From: Phoenix dactylifera
Taxonomy: Eukaryota; Streptophyta; Magnoliopsida; Arecales; Arecaceae
Assembly: GCF_009389715.1 (NCBI RefSeq)
Contig: NW_024067667.1
Span: forward strand, 2,750,501 to 2,814,500
DNA length: 64,000 bases
Direction of reading: 5' to 3'
This document shows positions 25,478-38,099 of the stretch, one piece after another. Each line of letters begins with the position of its first letter. The first letter of the stretch is position 1. The position numbers and the translations under genes are program-made. The notes below the pieces were generated by a model that was given only the letters and a program-made list of their open reading frames with translations, did no database searches and had not been told where the DNA came from.

Positions 25478-28400
25478 ATGGAGCAGGCGTCGTCGCTGCT
25501 TTTCTCTGGCATCCATCTCGACCGGAAAAGATTCGCCGGTGACATCGCCCGATTTAAGGCAGAGTTCTTCTCTTCTTCTCCTCCCGATCGAATTGAATCT
25601 CGATGCTTTTCGATAAAGTTCCAATTTTTATTTGGAATCTAAAGCGAACGCATTAGTGATTTTTGTCTTATTCTTCGTTAGCCGAAGAAGGAGCCGGAGA
25701 AACCGCAGGAAGTGGAAGCCGAAGCAAAGGAATCGACGGAGGTGACTGGAAGCAGGAAAGGGAAGAGGAAACGGAAGGCTAAGAGTTCTGGTGATCTCTC
25801 TGCACTTAGTAGTGGGCTTTAATCGTCTTAAAAGAATTTCTTTTTTTAATCTTTTTCTTGTGTATTATTTCAATTTTGGTGCTTCAGAAGTCGTAGAGGG
25901 TTTCAGTGTTTTTAGGAGTTCGGAAACCGTACTGTCTGATGGAGAGAAAAATGATACGGAAGCTGATCTCTCTCAGCAGAGGAAGGAATTGGAAAAGCAA
26001 CTTGAGGTTGAATTTGCTCTTAGTTATGTAATTTTAGTCCAGAAGTAGAGTTATTTGAGTAATAAAACACTTTTATAATAAAAATGCTTGCTTGATTCCA
26101 GAAAGCTTCGATTCTGCGTAAGAAATGTGGGATACATATTTCTGGCCACGACGTTCCTTCTCCACTTGAGAGCTTCGGAGAACTTCATTCAAGGTAAATA
26201 TTTCAACTTGGTGATATATGTTTTGCTATTCTTGATATTATTACTGATTGAATGATAGGGTATGGATAACTGGAAATGTAGGGCATCTTGTGCTACTTGG
26301 TTTCAGCTAAAAAACTTAAAAACAACTTGCTTTGAACCACTACCCAGCTGAATGCAATCAGCTTAGTTAAGTATGTTTCTATTATTTACTTTTTTCAAAT
26401 TAAGGCTTTGACTTCAATCATATTAGATGCCTTTTCCACATATCCATCCAAGCTTGATTGGATCATCATGTCTGTATATTTCATTCCTTCTTTTGTGTTG
26501 CTCCTTAGTGCTGCACATGATTGAGGACATAAACACAAATATGTTAGGATCTGATCTTATTTTCAGAGCTGAGAAGAAAACACTTGTTCATATGTTAAAG
26601 TATTTTAGTTCTCGGGGGGAAAAAGGGATTGAGTATGCCTCCCAAAAGGGCAATTTCTAAGCCAAAGATTTAAGAGTAAATGCAGAATAAAGTGAAAAAG
26701 ACAAATCATGAAAAAAAGGAGGTTTGAATACTATTTCCATAAAAACAAGATGTCAACGGCAGCAGCAATAATTTGCATAGAGCGGCGGCGGCGGCGCGGG
26801 AGGGGGGGGGGGGAGAAGAGAGAGAGAGAAGTATTATAAGTAATAACTCTTTCTAAACCTTGAATGGCCCCTTCTTTCTGAAATGGTGCTTCTACTATTC
26901 TACAAGATGACCTTACCGTTGTTTCTCTCTAAAATAAAGAGAGGTAATACTAAAATAGGTTCAGGAGCCTGCAGACTGAACAAGGAGATAAGAAATAGGG
27001 TTGTTAGCTTGAGGCTCCTCTGCTCTGGTTGGCCCTCAAAAACAACTGCCCTATCTCTCCTTGCATGTCATAAATGTTTAGTTGCCCAGCTATAATAGCT
27101 GGCCTATATGGCCTCCTTATAGTGGCCGACCTAGTTCATTGCACTTCTTTGTGGAGCGCCCAAAAACTTATGCTAGAAAAAACTTAGGAAACAACCCTCC
27201 ATCAGCTAGAAGCCCATGATTAACAAGATTTCCCTAAAAACACTGAGAATTTTCTTAAACCTCTAACAGGGAATAAAGGACACAGCAAACAGCACTCAAT
27301 TCATTATTTGCTCCCGCACAAATCTTTTGCTTGCACCACCAATTATGTGATCTTCTGTCTTGATTTCATCATTCTAGTGTTCTGGATTATGGAGAATACT
27401 CTCTCTTGGTATTGGTTTTCTTACCTCTTTCTTCTCATTTTTGCCATCTAGTACTTCTTCATACTCCTCACCCTCTCCTTACAATAGTAGCCACTCGCAT
27501 CAATTAGGTCAGTTGTTGGCTAAGCAACCCACTTATTCTTGTTAAAAACCATGTAATAGTCACTCCACTTTCTTCTCTCTTTGTTTCCTGTTTTTATGTA
27601 GATGTGCTTGTTTGTTGCCCTTGAGTCTTAATTGTGAAAGTATATGTCATGCTCTTTGTGTATAACTATGCCTATGATTTATCAATTTGCAGTACCACTT
27701 GGTAGGTCTTTTCTGCTGTCCAGAATATAAACTTTCCATTTAGCTTAAACAGATGTTCTTAATCTAGCTCTTATATTCTGCAATTGAGAAATTTTTCACT
27801 TCATAGGCATGTGACCTCATTGAAAGATCAAATAGAACTTTCGTGAGTTATCCACTTTCTCTCATCATAGGAGCTGATGGAACTTGCACAAGTAATAGGG
27901 GTCTTATTGTGTGGAAATCTTCCTCCTTTGGCCTTGTTTATCCTTTATTGCACTACCACATAAAGCTCAAATTGCATTTTCAATTTTAGATCAGCACATT
28001 CACTTATGCAGACCTAATCACCTATGTTTTCTTAAGTGATTTTAGTGTTTCTATAAACTTATTAACAACTTCTTATCATGGATATATATTTTTTTGAAAA
28101 CAAGATGGATTGGAGCTGTATTCACTGTTCATGCCTTCATGCACATCTTTGTGGTGCTTACTGAGCTCTTTGTTCTTTACTAATATATAAGGGCATCATT
28201 ACTGTTGGATTCCTCTCCTAAATGGTTTAGTCATAGTAGGAAATAGATGATTATCGTGTTGTTGTTCTTGAGATTGTGACTTGTCTTGTGCTACATGAGT
28301 GTGAGTGTGCCATTTTGTTGCAAAATGATGCACCTAAGATCAAAATAGTTGCAAACCAGAAGTATCTAATAATTGCTTAAAGTTTATGATTAAGCATAAA

Positions 28401-31400
28401 AGTGAAAGTTATAGAAAGAAGCTTAATGTTAGACCCCAACATGTAATTTATCATGACTTGATTTGGCATGTGCACAAGAGGGGAAAGTGTCATCACTATG
28501 GGCAATGCTGTAGAAACTCTCAAAAAGAAAAATTCTCCGGTAATGGAGGAGGAGATTCTATATCCCGTTCATCACAAGTTGCTTAATTGGTTGAATTAGG
28601 ATATTTTTCACATAACCTACTTGTTGAAGTTCTCCGTTGTTAGGTAAGTGATTTTTTGGAGGATGGTAATGTAGTTTAAGCTACTATATCATGGTTTTTT
28701 GATGCATACACATTTCTATATATGTTAACTCTTGGTTCAAAATTTTGTGCTTTTTTTAATCTGCTTTGATCTTCTAAGGCATTATTTTACTTTACATATG
28801 AAACATTTATTTTCAAGTTATGCTGAAAAGATCTTGATCTTGTGAACAGGTATGGCTGTAAATCATATTTATTGCAGAACCTACAAGAACGTGGATTTAA
28901 AGAGCCTACACCTATTCAAAGGCAGGCTATTCCAGTACTCCTCTCGGTATGCTCTTCTATTTAAGCTATTCCCTTGGCACATTTTTTTCCTCTTGCTCTT
29001 TGTTTATCCAAATGTTCTAGTCTTGACTCTATAATTTTCTCTTTGAGCATTCTCCAACTATTACCTAAATAATTTTACTATCCTTTATTGTCAACGTCTT
29101 TAGCTACTGCTTAATCATTTGGATTAATGTTTAAATGTCCTAACTTGTTTCAGGGTCGGGAGTGCTTTGCATGTGCCCCAACAGGTTCTGGCAAGACTTT
29201 GGCCTTTTTATGCCCAATTCTTATGAACATTAAGGTAACATGATGTTACAATGGGTATGAACAATAATCTCTTTAAAATATTGCATTCAAATGTATGAAA
29301 CGATCCATTATGGTCATTAGCCAGGATCCAAAGATGGTGTAAAGGCTGTAATACTTTGTCCCACAAGAGAATTAGCTGCGCAAACTACTAGAGAGTGCAA
29401 GAAGCTGGGAAAAGGAAGGAAATTCTACATTAAATTGATGACTAAGGAGCTCGCAAGATGTGGTAATTTTGACAAAATGCCCTGTGACATTCTCGTATCG
29501 ACTCCACTTCGCTTGGATTTTGCTATGCGAAAAAGAAAGCTTGACCTCAGTAGGTATGCTTTAAAATTTTCCTAAATATCCTTTTGCATTTAAGACATAA
29601 TACACATGATCATCTTTTGTTTTAAGTGATGCTTCGAATTTGTTTTGCCATTGCCTAGACCATTCTAACATTGGTTGATATTTCTTAAGGGTCAAAGCTT
29701 GGGATGGTGCATTTTATCATGACATTTTATCATGCTGACTATTGCTAGTAAGCTTCACTAAACAATGGACATGTCAATGTTTAGAATATATGGAGCATAA
29801 TTGCATAGTGAAACCCTAATGCATTGCAAAATTGACTAGCATAAGATCAAGGGTGATGGGGTGGGATGACGAGAAGCAGAACTACGGCTGGAAGTGGGCC
29901 CGGGCCGGCTTGATTTCGAGTTGGGCTATAGGCTAGGCTCAAATCATTTTGGATTAGGTTTGGGCTCAAATTGAGGGCCCGTTTATATTTTGGGCTGGGC
30001 TTGGGTATATATTTAGCTTGAATCAAGCCTAGATAAAGCTTGAACCAAATTACTACAATAGCTCGGTACTGGTGTCATGTAGTAATTGTAATAATGTTGT
30101 GAGTTAGGTCAAAGCGTATAATGTTGTGAACTCGGCTATATATCGCCATGCCGGCACTAGAGCCCATACCAGTTGGTTGGCAACACGGTTCAGTATGCCC
30201 TCGTGCTGTTCCATGTCGGGCTCGCAACAGTAGAGAGGATGAGGGAGAGGCAGAATGGGAGAGAAGAAAAGAGAGAGAGAGGAGGGAGAGGGAAAAGAGG
30301 CTTCGGAGGTTGCCGAGGGCCGGAAGAGAGGCTCTGCCCTCCGGACCCCTGTTTCTTTTGAAACAGGGTCCATCGGGGCCTCTTTTTTTATTTTAAAAAT
30401 TTTAAGTGAAGTCAGCAATCGTCGGGGCCTTCAAGTTATACTATGTGAAATATTAAATGATGTTGCTTTTCACTGCTTAATATTATTAAAAATAATGAGT
30501 ACTAACAATATTGAAATGAAGTTATATAGTTGAGCAATATTTTCTAATTTTTCTTTAATTAATAATTTCCTGTTTTATCCTTATTATTTTCAAACATTTG
30601 TAGTTACATAGACCATCAATTTTCTTTAATTAATAATTTCCTGTTTTATCCTTATTATTTTATCCTTATTATTTCCTGTGTTAATTAATAATTTCCTGTC
30701 ATATGCTGGTGTTTTCAGAAGATGGAATAAGATGATCTGATTAGTCCACATAAGCTTTGAAAATCTGTTACAAACTTAGAGATTGATATGTAGCCCATAC
30801 ATATGGTTTCTTGGACGTGTGCAGATTCCTTTCTTATTTCTGTTCCCTTTTTCTTTAATTACTCGAGCACCAGATATTGATAAAGTACTCATTATGAGAG
30901 GCTCATTACTGTGCGATGTAATAGTCATATGATAGCTGCCTTCATTTTTGAAACTGCAGCTGTAACATAGATGTCTCGAGTATTATACTGACATTATTTT
31001 GATGAATTTTCATTATTGAGTCATAATTAATTATGGCTTTTGATTTATTCTCCCTTCATGCATTTGCACGTAAATTTAAGGCAAATAAGAGAATCAAGCA
31101 ATACACCAAAGAAATTACAGGGCAATTTGTAATGCTCCGATAGTTAACTCAGTGAGTATACAAAAACTAAATGTGTTCTCACATGGAAAAAAAGAAAAAC
31201 AAATTAAAAAAAGCATAAACTTCATCAATTATGAAAAAAATCTTGGACCAGAGATAGTTGATATGTAGCACTGACTGTAAATTTTATATTTTTTTTGTTC
31301 CTCAGATTGCTAGGCGTCAAGGAATAGTCACAACAAATATTGAAATGAAACAACTCTTTACCAAGATCATGCATCTATCTGCTAATTCAACAGAGAATCC

Positions 31401-33764
31401 ACATAAAAGTGCTTCAATTTTTATCATGATACTTCTGTAATTGCTCTAGTATTTGCTTTATGCAGGGTAGAGTACCTTGTCTTGGATGAATCTGATAAGC
31501 TATTTGAGCTTGGATTTGTAGAGCAAATTGATTCTGTGGTTAAAGCATGCTCAAATCCTTCAATTATACGATCCTTGTTTAGTGCTACGTTGCCTGATAC
31601 TGTTGAAGAACTTGCACGCTCCATAATGCATGATGCAGTTCGGGTTATAGTGGGTAGAAAGTGAGTATGACAATTTAAATAAAAACCATCATTTCCATAT
31701 CTAATTTTCCAAACCATTCTTTTTTATTACGAGAAATTTTGACAGGAATTCTGCATCCGAGTTGATAAAGCAAAAGCTGATTTTTGCTGGAAGTGAAAAA
31801 GGAAAACTGCTTGCTTTACGGCAAAGCTTTGCAGAGGTATGTTACTTATTCACCTCTCTTGCTCGAGGCAAATGTAGATCTCGTAGCTTTGCTGATTGAT
31901 GCTTGTTATGCCTGTCTAGCTGCATACTCTGAATAAAGCTACACAAAAATGATGTATTTTCAGCTAGTTATGCTATTATTCTCCAATTACGCATGGGTCA
32001 TACTTCCTTTTTTTTTAATCCCCTTTTCTGTAGCAGAATGGTGATTTTTTTTTTTTGATTTATTTTTATCTTGGTAAACTAATATCTGTATCTACTTGAT
32101 TTTGATATAATACTTTGGTACATTAATATTGAGTCATCTGAGCAACAGAAGTTGGTACCCTCTTTAACTAGACTATGCTGTTCGACTGTTGATTTCAATT
32201 GTCAGAGTTGTTCAAGTTGTTACTTAAATGTTCTTTTGATAGAAAACATGCACTTGAATTATCATCTTAAATATGTTAGTTCATGCATTTGAATCCTGTT
32301 GTTTCAGGGTTTTTTTTTCCTGTACTTGCAGCATGTTCATTCTACTTACTTGTTCTTGTATTCTGTCAACTGGTAGTGCCTGAATCCTCCAGTATTAGTT
32401 TTTGTACAAAGCAAGGAAAGGGCGAAGGAGCTCTACAAGGAATTGTCATTTGATGACATAAAAGCTGATGTCATTCATGCTGATCTAACTCAGCAGCAGG
32501 TAAAGTCATATAGAACCTGATTCTCCATGAAGAATAATCTCCCACTAACCTCTTTTCCATCTTATACACTAAGACTGTTTACGATTCTGAACACCATACT
32601 TGGGAGACCCATTAAACATTATTTCTTTTTCTTTTCCTTAATTCGCTATTTATCACTTTTTTTTGAATGATTTCCATTATGTAATTTTCATTTTTATTTG
32701 TCCAGCGAGAAGATGCAGTCGATAACTTCAGAGCAGGCAAAACATGGGTTTTAATAGCAACTGATGTTGTTGCTCGGGGTATGGATTTTAAGGGCATCAA
32801 CTGTGTTCTTAATTATGATTTTCCTGAATCAGCTGCAGCCTACATTCATCGAATTGGTAACACCCGGAACTTAATTCTTGGTCATTCTTACTAACACCAG
32901 CAAGTGATGTTTATGCTAATTTCACTGTTAAATGAATTTATGGCTATATAATAAAGTTCAGAGTAATAATGCTGTCTGAAATAACAAGATGTCATAGTAT
33001 TCTGGTTTTGGTTACATGTATCCTGTGTTTCATTAGCCAGTTTGTCAACCTGCCTGTTTGAACAGGCACATTAGAGGCTCACAATCTTTCACATACTGCA
33101 GGCCTTTTCATTAGCCTGCATCTGGACACTGGGGGATATCTCTCATGTGAGTTGGAGGAAGTTTAGATTTTGAGGAAGTAAGAGGTGGTGTGATCGGGGT
33201 GTGAAATCCCAGCAAATCAATTTGGAGCTCCCCACCTCTTTCTTTCACCTCGACTCATTGTGAGACATCCTACAGATGTGATGGGGAATCCAGATAGGCC
33301 CTGCATGTGTTGTGCATGCAGAATCCAAAAGCTCATCCAAACAACCTCTCTGTTGCTTCTAGACAATGTTTACTATTACAATCGAGGTAGTTGATAATGC
33401 TAATATGACAGCATAATGTTGCTCATGGGAAGAAAGTTAAACTACACATGATTATCACTTCCCTGTCTTCCATTTATTTGCTTAGCTACTAAATCTCAAA
33501 TTTCAAATAAATCTCAAATTTCAATGTACCATTAGGTCGATCTGGAAGGGCAGGAAGAACTGGGAAGCAATAACTTTCTACACTGAAGAGGATAAGCCAT
33601 TCCTGCGGAATATAGCCAATGTGATGGTAGCTTCAGGATGCGAAGTTCCGTCCTGGATTCTGGCATTGCCCAAGCTCAAACGTAAAAAGCACCGGCCAAA
33701 GCGAGACTCAGTCTCAACCATTCCTGAGGATAATGCCAGAATGAGAATGCAAAAGGTCTATTGA
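25478..33764 (+). CDS. RH57: DEAD-box ATP-dependent RNA helicase 57 (ROK1/DDX52 type), with a frameshift in the last exon
   Basis: Twelve exons: 25478-25558, 25682-25790, 25888-26006, 26102-26193, 28850-28946, 29154-29234, 29321-29553, 31466-31660, 31746-31836, 32377-32499, 32706-32856 and 33536-33764. After correcting one base the product is 533 residues, the usual family length. Helicase motifs in order: Q motif GFKEPTPIQ, motif [15 protein letters not shown], motif II as [23 protein letters not shown] and [11 protein letters not shown]. The lysine-rich N-terminus (KGKRKRKAK) suggests nuclear or nucleolar location. ROK1/DDX52 proteins act in small-subunit pre-rRNA processing. In exon 12 one G is missing near 33562-33567, so the frame hits TAA at 33571-33573 right after motif VI; the restored frame continues to TGA at 33762. 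Intron 1 seems to use a GC donor (AAG|GCAGAG), the least certain junction. Confidence 0.92.
26194..28849 (+). other. RH57 intron 4, 2.7 kb
   Basis: The intron holds a GC-rich low-complexity stretch at about 26780-26835 (GCGGCGGCGG, a run of about 13 G, then GAGAGAG). The rest is ordinary T-rich intron DNA with short open frames that carry no known domain. No second gene is seen. Confidence 0.7.
29554..31465 (+). other. RH57 intron 7 with inserted repeat fragments
   Basis: From 29880 to 30010 there are GGGCT/GGGCTC-rich words (TTGGGCTGGGCTTGGG). From 30055 to 30230 there are GGTACTGG, CCATACCAG and GTTGGTTGGCAACACGG words of the GTACC family, followed by a GA-rich purine stretch to about 30310. 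At 30548-30594 and 30619-30662 the sequence TTTTCTTTAATTAATAATTT is repeated about 71 bp apart, with further partial copies to 30700. No gene is seen. Confidence 0.55.
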
Positions 33765-34557
33765 CAACATCAAATCCTTCTTTTCGCATCTTCTGGATTT
33801 TGTCTGCCTACTCACCTTGTGGCATCCTGACCTTCTGGCTAGTCAACTCTTGTTAGCTTTTGCCTGTACAGACACCTGCTGCTGTTTGCTTCCCCTCATC
33901 TTTTTACACTTGCCATCATTGATATCCAAGAGCCTCCAATTATGATGCTTGGAGATATGTCTAAATGCAATCACATAAGCCATTTGCATAAGCTGACCAT
34001 GCTTAATCAGTTCCATTCTCCCACCATTTACTTTGTGACAAAAAATTTTGTAAGTGATTAGATGTTGAGGAGAGTTGTCAGTTTGTTTAGCTATTGCTTG
34101 TTCTCTGCTCATTCTCTGTTTATCTCTTTTGTGAAATTGTATCATGTGGATGAGCCTATTTATGGTCCTTGAAGCCAAGTAATGGTTCCTGTTTTATGAA
34201 AGAGTGATTTTTTTTTTTTTGACTCCCCAAGTCTGAATTTGTAACCTGAGAAACAAAGGTTGATTTATTGAATTTCTGAGAACTGACGAACTTTTAGAAC
34301 CATAGTTTTTTTTGCATCTTATGTTGTGTGTATGTTATTCATTGAACTGTAATTTAGCGGTCCGTGGGAGTTCCATGGTGCATGTAGGAGATCTGTCTTC
34401 ATAAACACCATAAATTTTTATTTATTTATGTCTCATCATCTCCAAGTATTACAGAAAAATTTGGAACATGAAACTGATGGATGGAGATGGTTGTAAGTAA
34501 TTTAAGCACAGGGAATATAGAGAAATAGATAATGTAGCAGAGGTAATTTTCATGGTC
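33765..34557. other. Convergent 3' region between RH57 and the PM19-like gene
   Basis: The segment between the two stop codons should hold the two 3' UTRs. It is T-rich on the plus strand with a short T run near 34208. A 111-codon open frame on the minus strand (34178-33843) has no recognisable domain. No RNA gene was recognised. Confidence 0.6.
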
Positions 34558-36850
34558 TTAGCATCGTCCGGCGAAGTGCTCATGCGCCGTGGTGGCTGTT
34601 GCGCCGGCGTTAAGGGTCCCTGTGCACAGCAGTTGTGTGCCACTCAAGATGATGGTCAGTGTCTCCAGTGTTCTCTGCACAAATGGTAATGAAATGGATG
34701 ATCTGTTAGATATTGGAAACAGATAGCTTCTCGTCCCTCAAGCGAAGTTAAATCATGGAGGTAAACAAGCGCATTCTGCTCTCAGTTGAGTCAACAAGCA
34801 CTTACCAAGCTTGGAGGCCTTAAGCTTATGCTAATCTCTTTGCATGCCAACCTGAGGAAAAGAAGAAAGTTTTGGTGAATGACATGATGATCCGTTCTTA
34901 TCATAGATATTCTAGCTTTAGTGGGCCTCAATGAAGAAGATTTAAATCGATTCATTTTTTGATGTGGATGTCATGCCATGCTCCAGCTTGAAGTTTGATC
35001 ATGACTCCAGCCAACTTCCAATCTCAAATATCGGCTTAACTAAGTTCAGGTTCGAACTTGAGCTCTTAAAAGTGGCTTGTTAATGAAGCAAGAACATGAA
35101 TCCCCACTGCAGATTTTATGTTTACACTCGAAGCCAATGTCAATCCATAAAAATCAATTTGATGGCTAGAATGTTTTGGCTGACAAAATCCATCTATTAA
35201 ATCGATATTGAATTTGAACTTCTTCACTCTCAAGCATATTATATGTCTATACAATTTTTATTTACATGATGTGCTTTCCAAAACTGAACATGAAAGATTA
35301 GTAGTTCTCAAGCATGGCTTAGAAATATTTCGGGGCAATGTTCAGACTCAGGCTTAAGATGACCGAGCCCTTATGAAACCAAAGGCATGGATGGAGTCAA
35401 ACATTGGTTGCTCGAGAATGACTAAGGCTCTGTTTGGGAGAACAGTTGGTAGTAGAGCTTTTAAAGTAGAGTTATTGAAAGTAAACTTTTTGAAGTAGGC
35501 TTTTATAAAAAAATGTTTATTGTTTGGTAGCTACATTTCTAAAGTGCTGTAGCATTTTAATATGTATTTGGTAAACAACTGAGAAAGTACTATTTTATGA
35601 CAAAATGCTTATAAGGGCATTGCATAGTATTATACCACAGAGCATAATAAATATAATTTATTAAACATAAATATATGATATAGTTAATATATTATTGTAA
35701 TGTAATATAATATTACTGTAATATAGTAATATAATATTGTATACTATAGCATAATAATTTAATATAATATTAAATTATTTAACATAACATATCAATGTAT
35801 TATGATGTAATGTAATATATCAATAATAAAGGTATAACATATTATAATTATTAGCGTAAACTAATTTTTCATAATATAATATAATATTAAATTATTTACA
35901 TAACTTATTAATGCATTATAATATAATGTAATATAATATTATATTTATAGTATAATATAATTACTATAAATTGGTTATATTTATATTATATTATTACTAT
36001 AAAAATGGCTAGAGTTTTTTATTGGGACTCTTGCAGATTTTTAGGATTATAAAGGGACATTTGTGTAATTGTTATATTTTTATCATGGGTATTTTGGTCA
36101 AAAAAATAGCTTCCTAACGGAACCTAAAAGTACTTTCCGAAAAGCTCCAAAATGGAGCTTTTTCCGAAAAAATGTGTTTTTAGCTTTTTAGAAAAGCTAA
36201 AACAGCTTTCCAAATTTTTTACCAAACACTCTTTTTTCGTTTAAAAGTATTTTTGGAGGGCCAAAAACTCCCCCAAACGAGGGTTAACTCATTCGGCAAT
36301 ATTAATGATGAAAAACTTTGACATTGTATGACTACGCCATTCTAATAATGGAACTATTAGAAGTTTCAAATACGAAAACATGCAGTAATTACCCCATAGC
36401 CAGAAGAGTGAGGGCCCAAGTAATTATAGAAAGAGGCTGCAGCTGATAATAAGCTGCATGGATTCCATTGGATGACATCTAGCAAGCCAGTGAGTGAAGT
36501 GGCAACACCCACAACTCCAGCAATGAGCGAGAAGATCACAAAAAATCCAGTTGCCAAGTTTCCAATGGGATAGTATATTGGAAACAGTCTGGTCACCGGC
36601 GAGGTTGACACTGCCAAAGCACATGAATATTGAACACTATCAGTAGCGTACGTTGCTGCTAAATTACCAAGACTCACATCCCTTCAATTAGATTAGTGCA
36701 CCATTGAAGGCTAATCAGCTTACCTGCATGAGGAGTCTCTTCGATGCCATAGTTAATGGCCCAACCGGCGATCACGGCGACGATAAGATACATTATGAGG
36801 TTGAGGAAGAGGAGGATGGATGCAAGAGGCCTTTGCCCCTGAGAAACCAT
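34558..36850 (-). CDS. AWPM-19/PM19-like plasma-membrane protein, with a frameshift in exon 2
   Basis: Four exons in transcription order: 36850-36724, 36610-36393, 34851-34806 and 34674-34558 (stop TAA). After removing one extra T the product is 168 residues, typical of the family. Recognisable parts are RPLASILLFLNLIMYLIVAV (first membrane segment), GNLATGFFVIFSLIAGVVGV (second), ITWALTLLAMGLACKEI (third, joined across the exon 2/3 boundary) and LSGTQLLCTG (fourth). AWPM-19 proteins are four-span membrane proteins linked to ABA, seed maturation and cold or drought responses; some rice members are reported to move ABA. The extra base lies in the AAA at 36430-36432 (plus strand) and shifts the frame before the third span. 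Intron 2 carries a MITE. No ABA-response element was seen in the near promoter. Confidence 0.85.
35426..36284. mobile_element. ~860-bp AT-rich MITE in the PM19-like intron 2
   Basis: The left end reads GGCTCTGTTTGGGAGAAC. The reverse complement of the right end reads ACCCTCGTTTGGGGGAG. Both ends are flanked by TAA (35423-35425 and 36285-36287), as for PIF/Harbinger-type insertions. Inner arms contain related AAAGCTTTT and TTTTTAGAAAAGC words in inverted orientation. The core at about 35630-36000 is nearly pure A/T, with an internal ~115-bp repeat (AATATAATATTAAATTATTT near 35761 and again near 35877). No transposase is present, so the element is nonautonomous. Confidence 0.55.
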
Positions 36851-36925
36851 GATGGAAGGTGGTAAGAGCAGCCTGAATATGTTAAGGAACCATCAAAGTA
36901 TGACTACTTGGCAAGCTCAAATGCA

Positions 36926-36933
36926 TATATATA
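36926..36933 (-). promoter_or_regulatory. TATA box of the PM19-like gene
   Basis: TATATATA lies 76 bp before the start codon on the minus strand, a normal plant core-promoter spacing allowing a short 5' UTR. Confidence 0.5.
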
Positions 36934-38099
36934 GGCAAAGTCTATAAAGGGAGTTAATGACTGCAGCACGCCAAATTGTTCTGCCTTTAGTGCAAAGGAA
37001 AGGATGACATTCCTTCTTGTGCTATAGGAGTCATCTCCTTTCCTTTCTCTTATGGGAAGTAAAGTATTTCTTTTCAGAATTCCATGCCTGGAAGCCAGTC
37101 CATGCGCAACAAGAATCATCTGGGAGAAGTTATGATTTGCTATACGAATATATCGATACATGCATTTAACACACAAATTGGGTGCCACTTAGCTGTTTAC
37201 AATTGCATATCCTCATTGGGATGAACCATGTAAGACTGTCAGACTTCAGACCTTAATGTCTTAGGAGCACCATTTAGCAGTCCTTGGGATCAATACTTCC
37301 TCACAAGGATGTGCAACCGGGATCTTATTGAAATGATGCTGTCTGATTCTGGTATATTTAGACACATTGTGATCTACTAGTGGCAAAGAGATATTCTACA
37401 TATAGTGAGCCATCAAAAGTCAGGTATTGCCAAAAACTACTATTAATCGCAGCCATAGCCAACAGCAGTTGGCTCATTTTTTATGTGGTATATCCTATGG
37501 AAGTAGCAAGTAATCTAAGCCTGGATATCAATAATGTCTGGATTCATGTAAGCTCTGCAGGGATCAAAGGAAACTGGAAGAAATTCTCCAGTTGGTATTA
37601 TAGAGCTTGCTACGATTCATGGAATATTCTATCTTGAATCATAGTGACAAGAATGGATCAAATTATTAAAAAAAACTGAACAAACCAGGGAAAAAAAAAG
37701 AGACTAAAAAGATATCAGAGAACATGAACAGAGGTGGTATCTAGTGGATGGACATATAATCTTTGCTATGCCCCCCTCCAAATCACTTTCTAGCTTCAAA
37801 CCTGCAACTGCGACTTCTTAGCAGCAAGAGCCTCAGATTCAAGAGTTAGGTCCCAGAGAATTGTTAGTTTCCGCCAGTATAGAAGCCACCACATATGGGT
37901 CCATGTTTGAAGCTGGACGACGATCTTCCAAGTAGCCTAAATAAGATATAGAAAACATGGTCTAAGTTGTCACAAGTGCAATTACATTTATGTAGGTTTG
38001 CAAGCAACAGCTAGATTTTGCATCAGCAGGAAGCAGCAGCTTCTCCTCGGTAATCATGTAAACATTCTAGACAAAAAAACACACCTTTGCCTTGTCTTC
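36934..38099. other. Spacer upstream of the PM19-like gene
   Basis: No gene, RNA or clear repeat is seen. Open frames at 36904-37188 (-) and 37380-37637 (+) lack known domains and typical coding context. Confidence 0.5.

Noticed and set aside
34791..34851. PM19-like exon 3 read through to the TGA at 34791
   Set aside because: A consensus donor (TTG|GTAAGT at 34806) joins in phase to exon 4, which encodes the conserved LSGTQLL tail.
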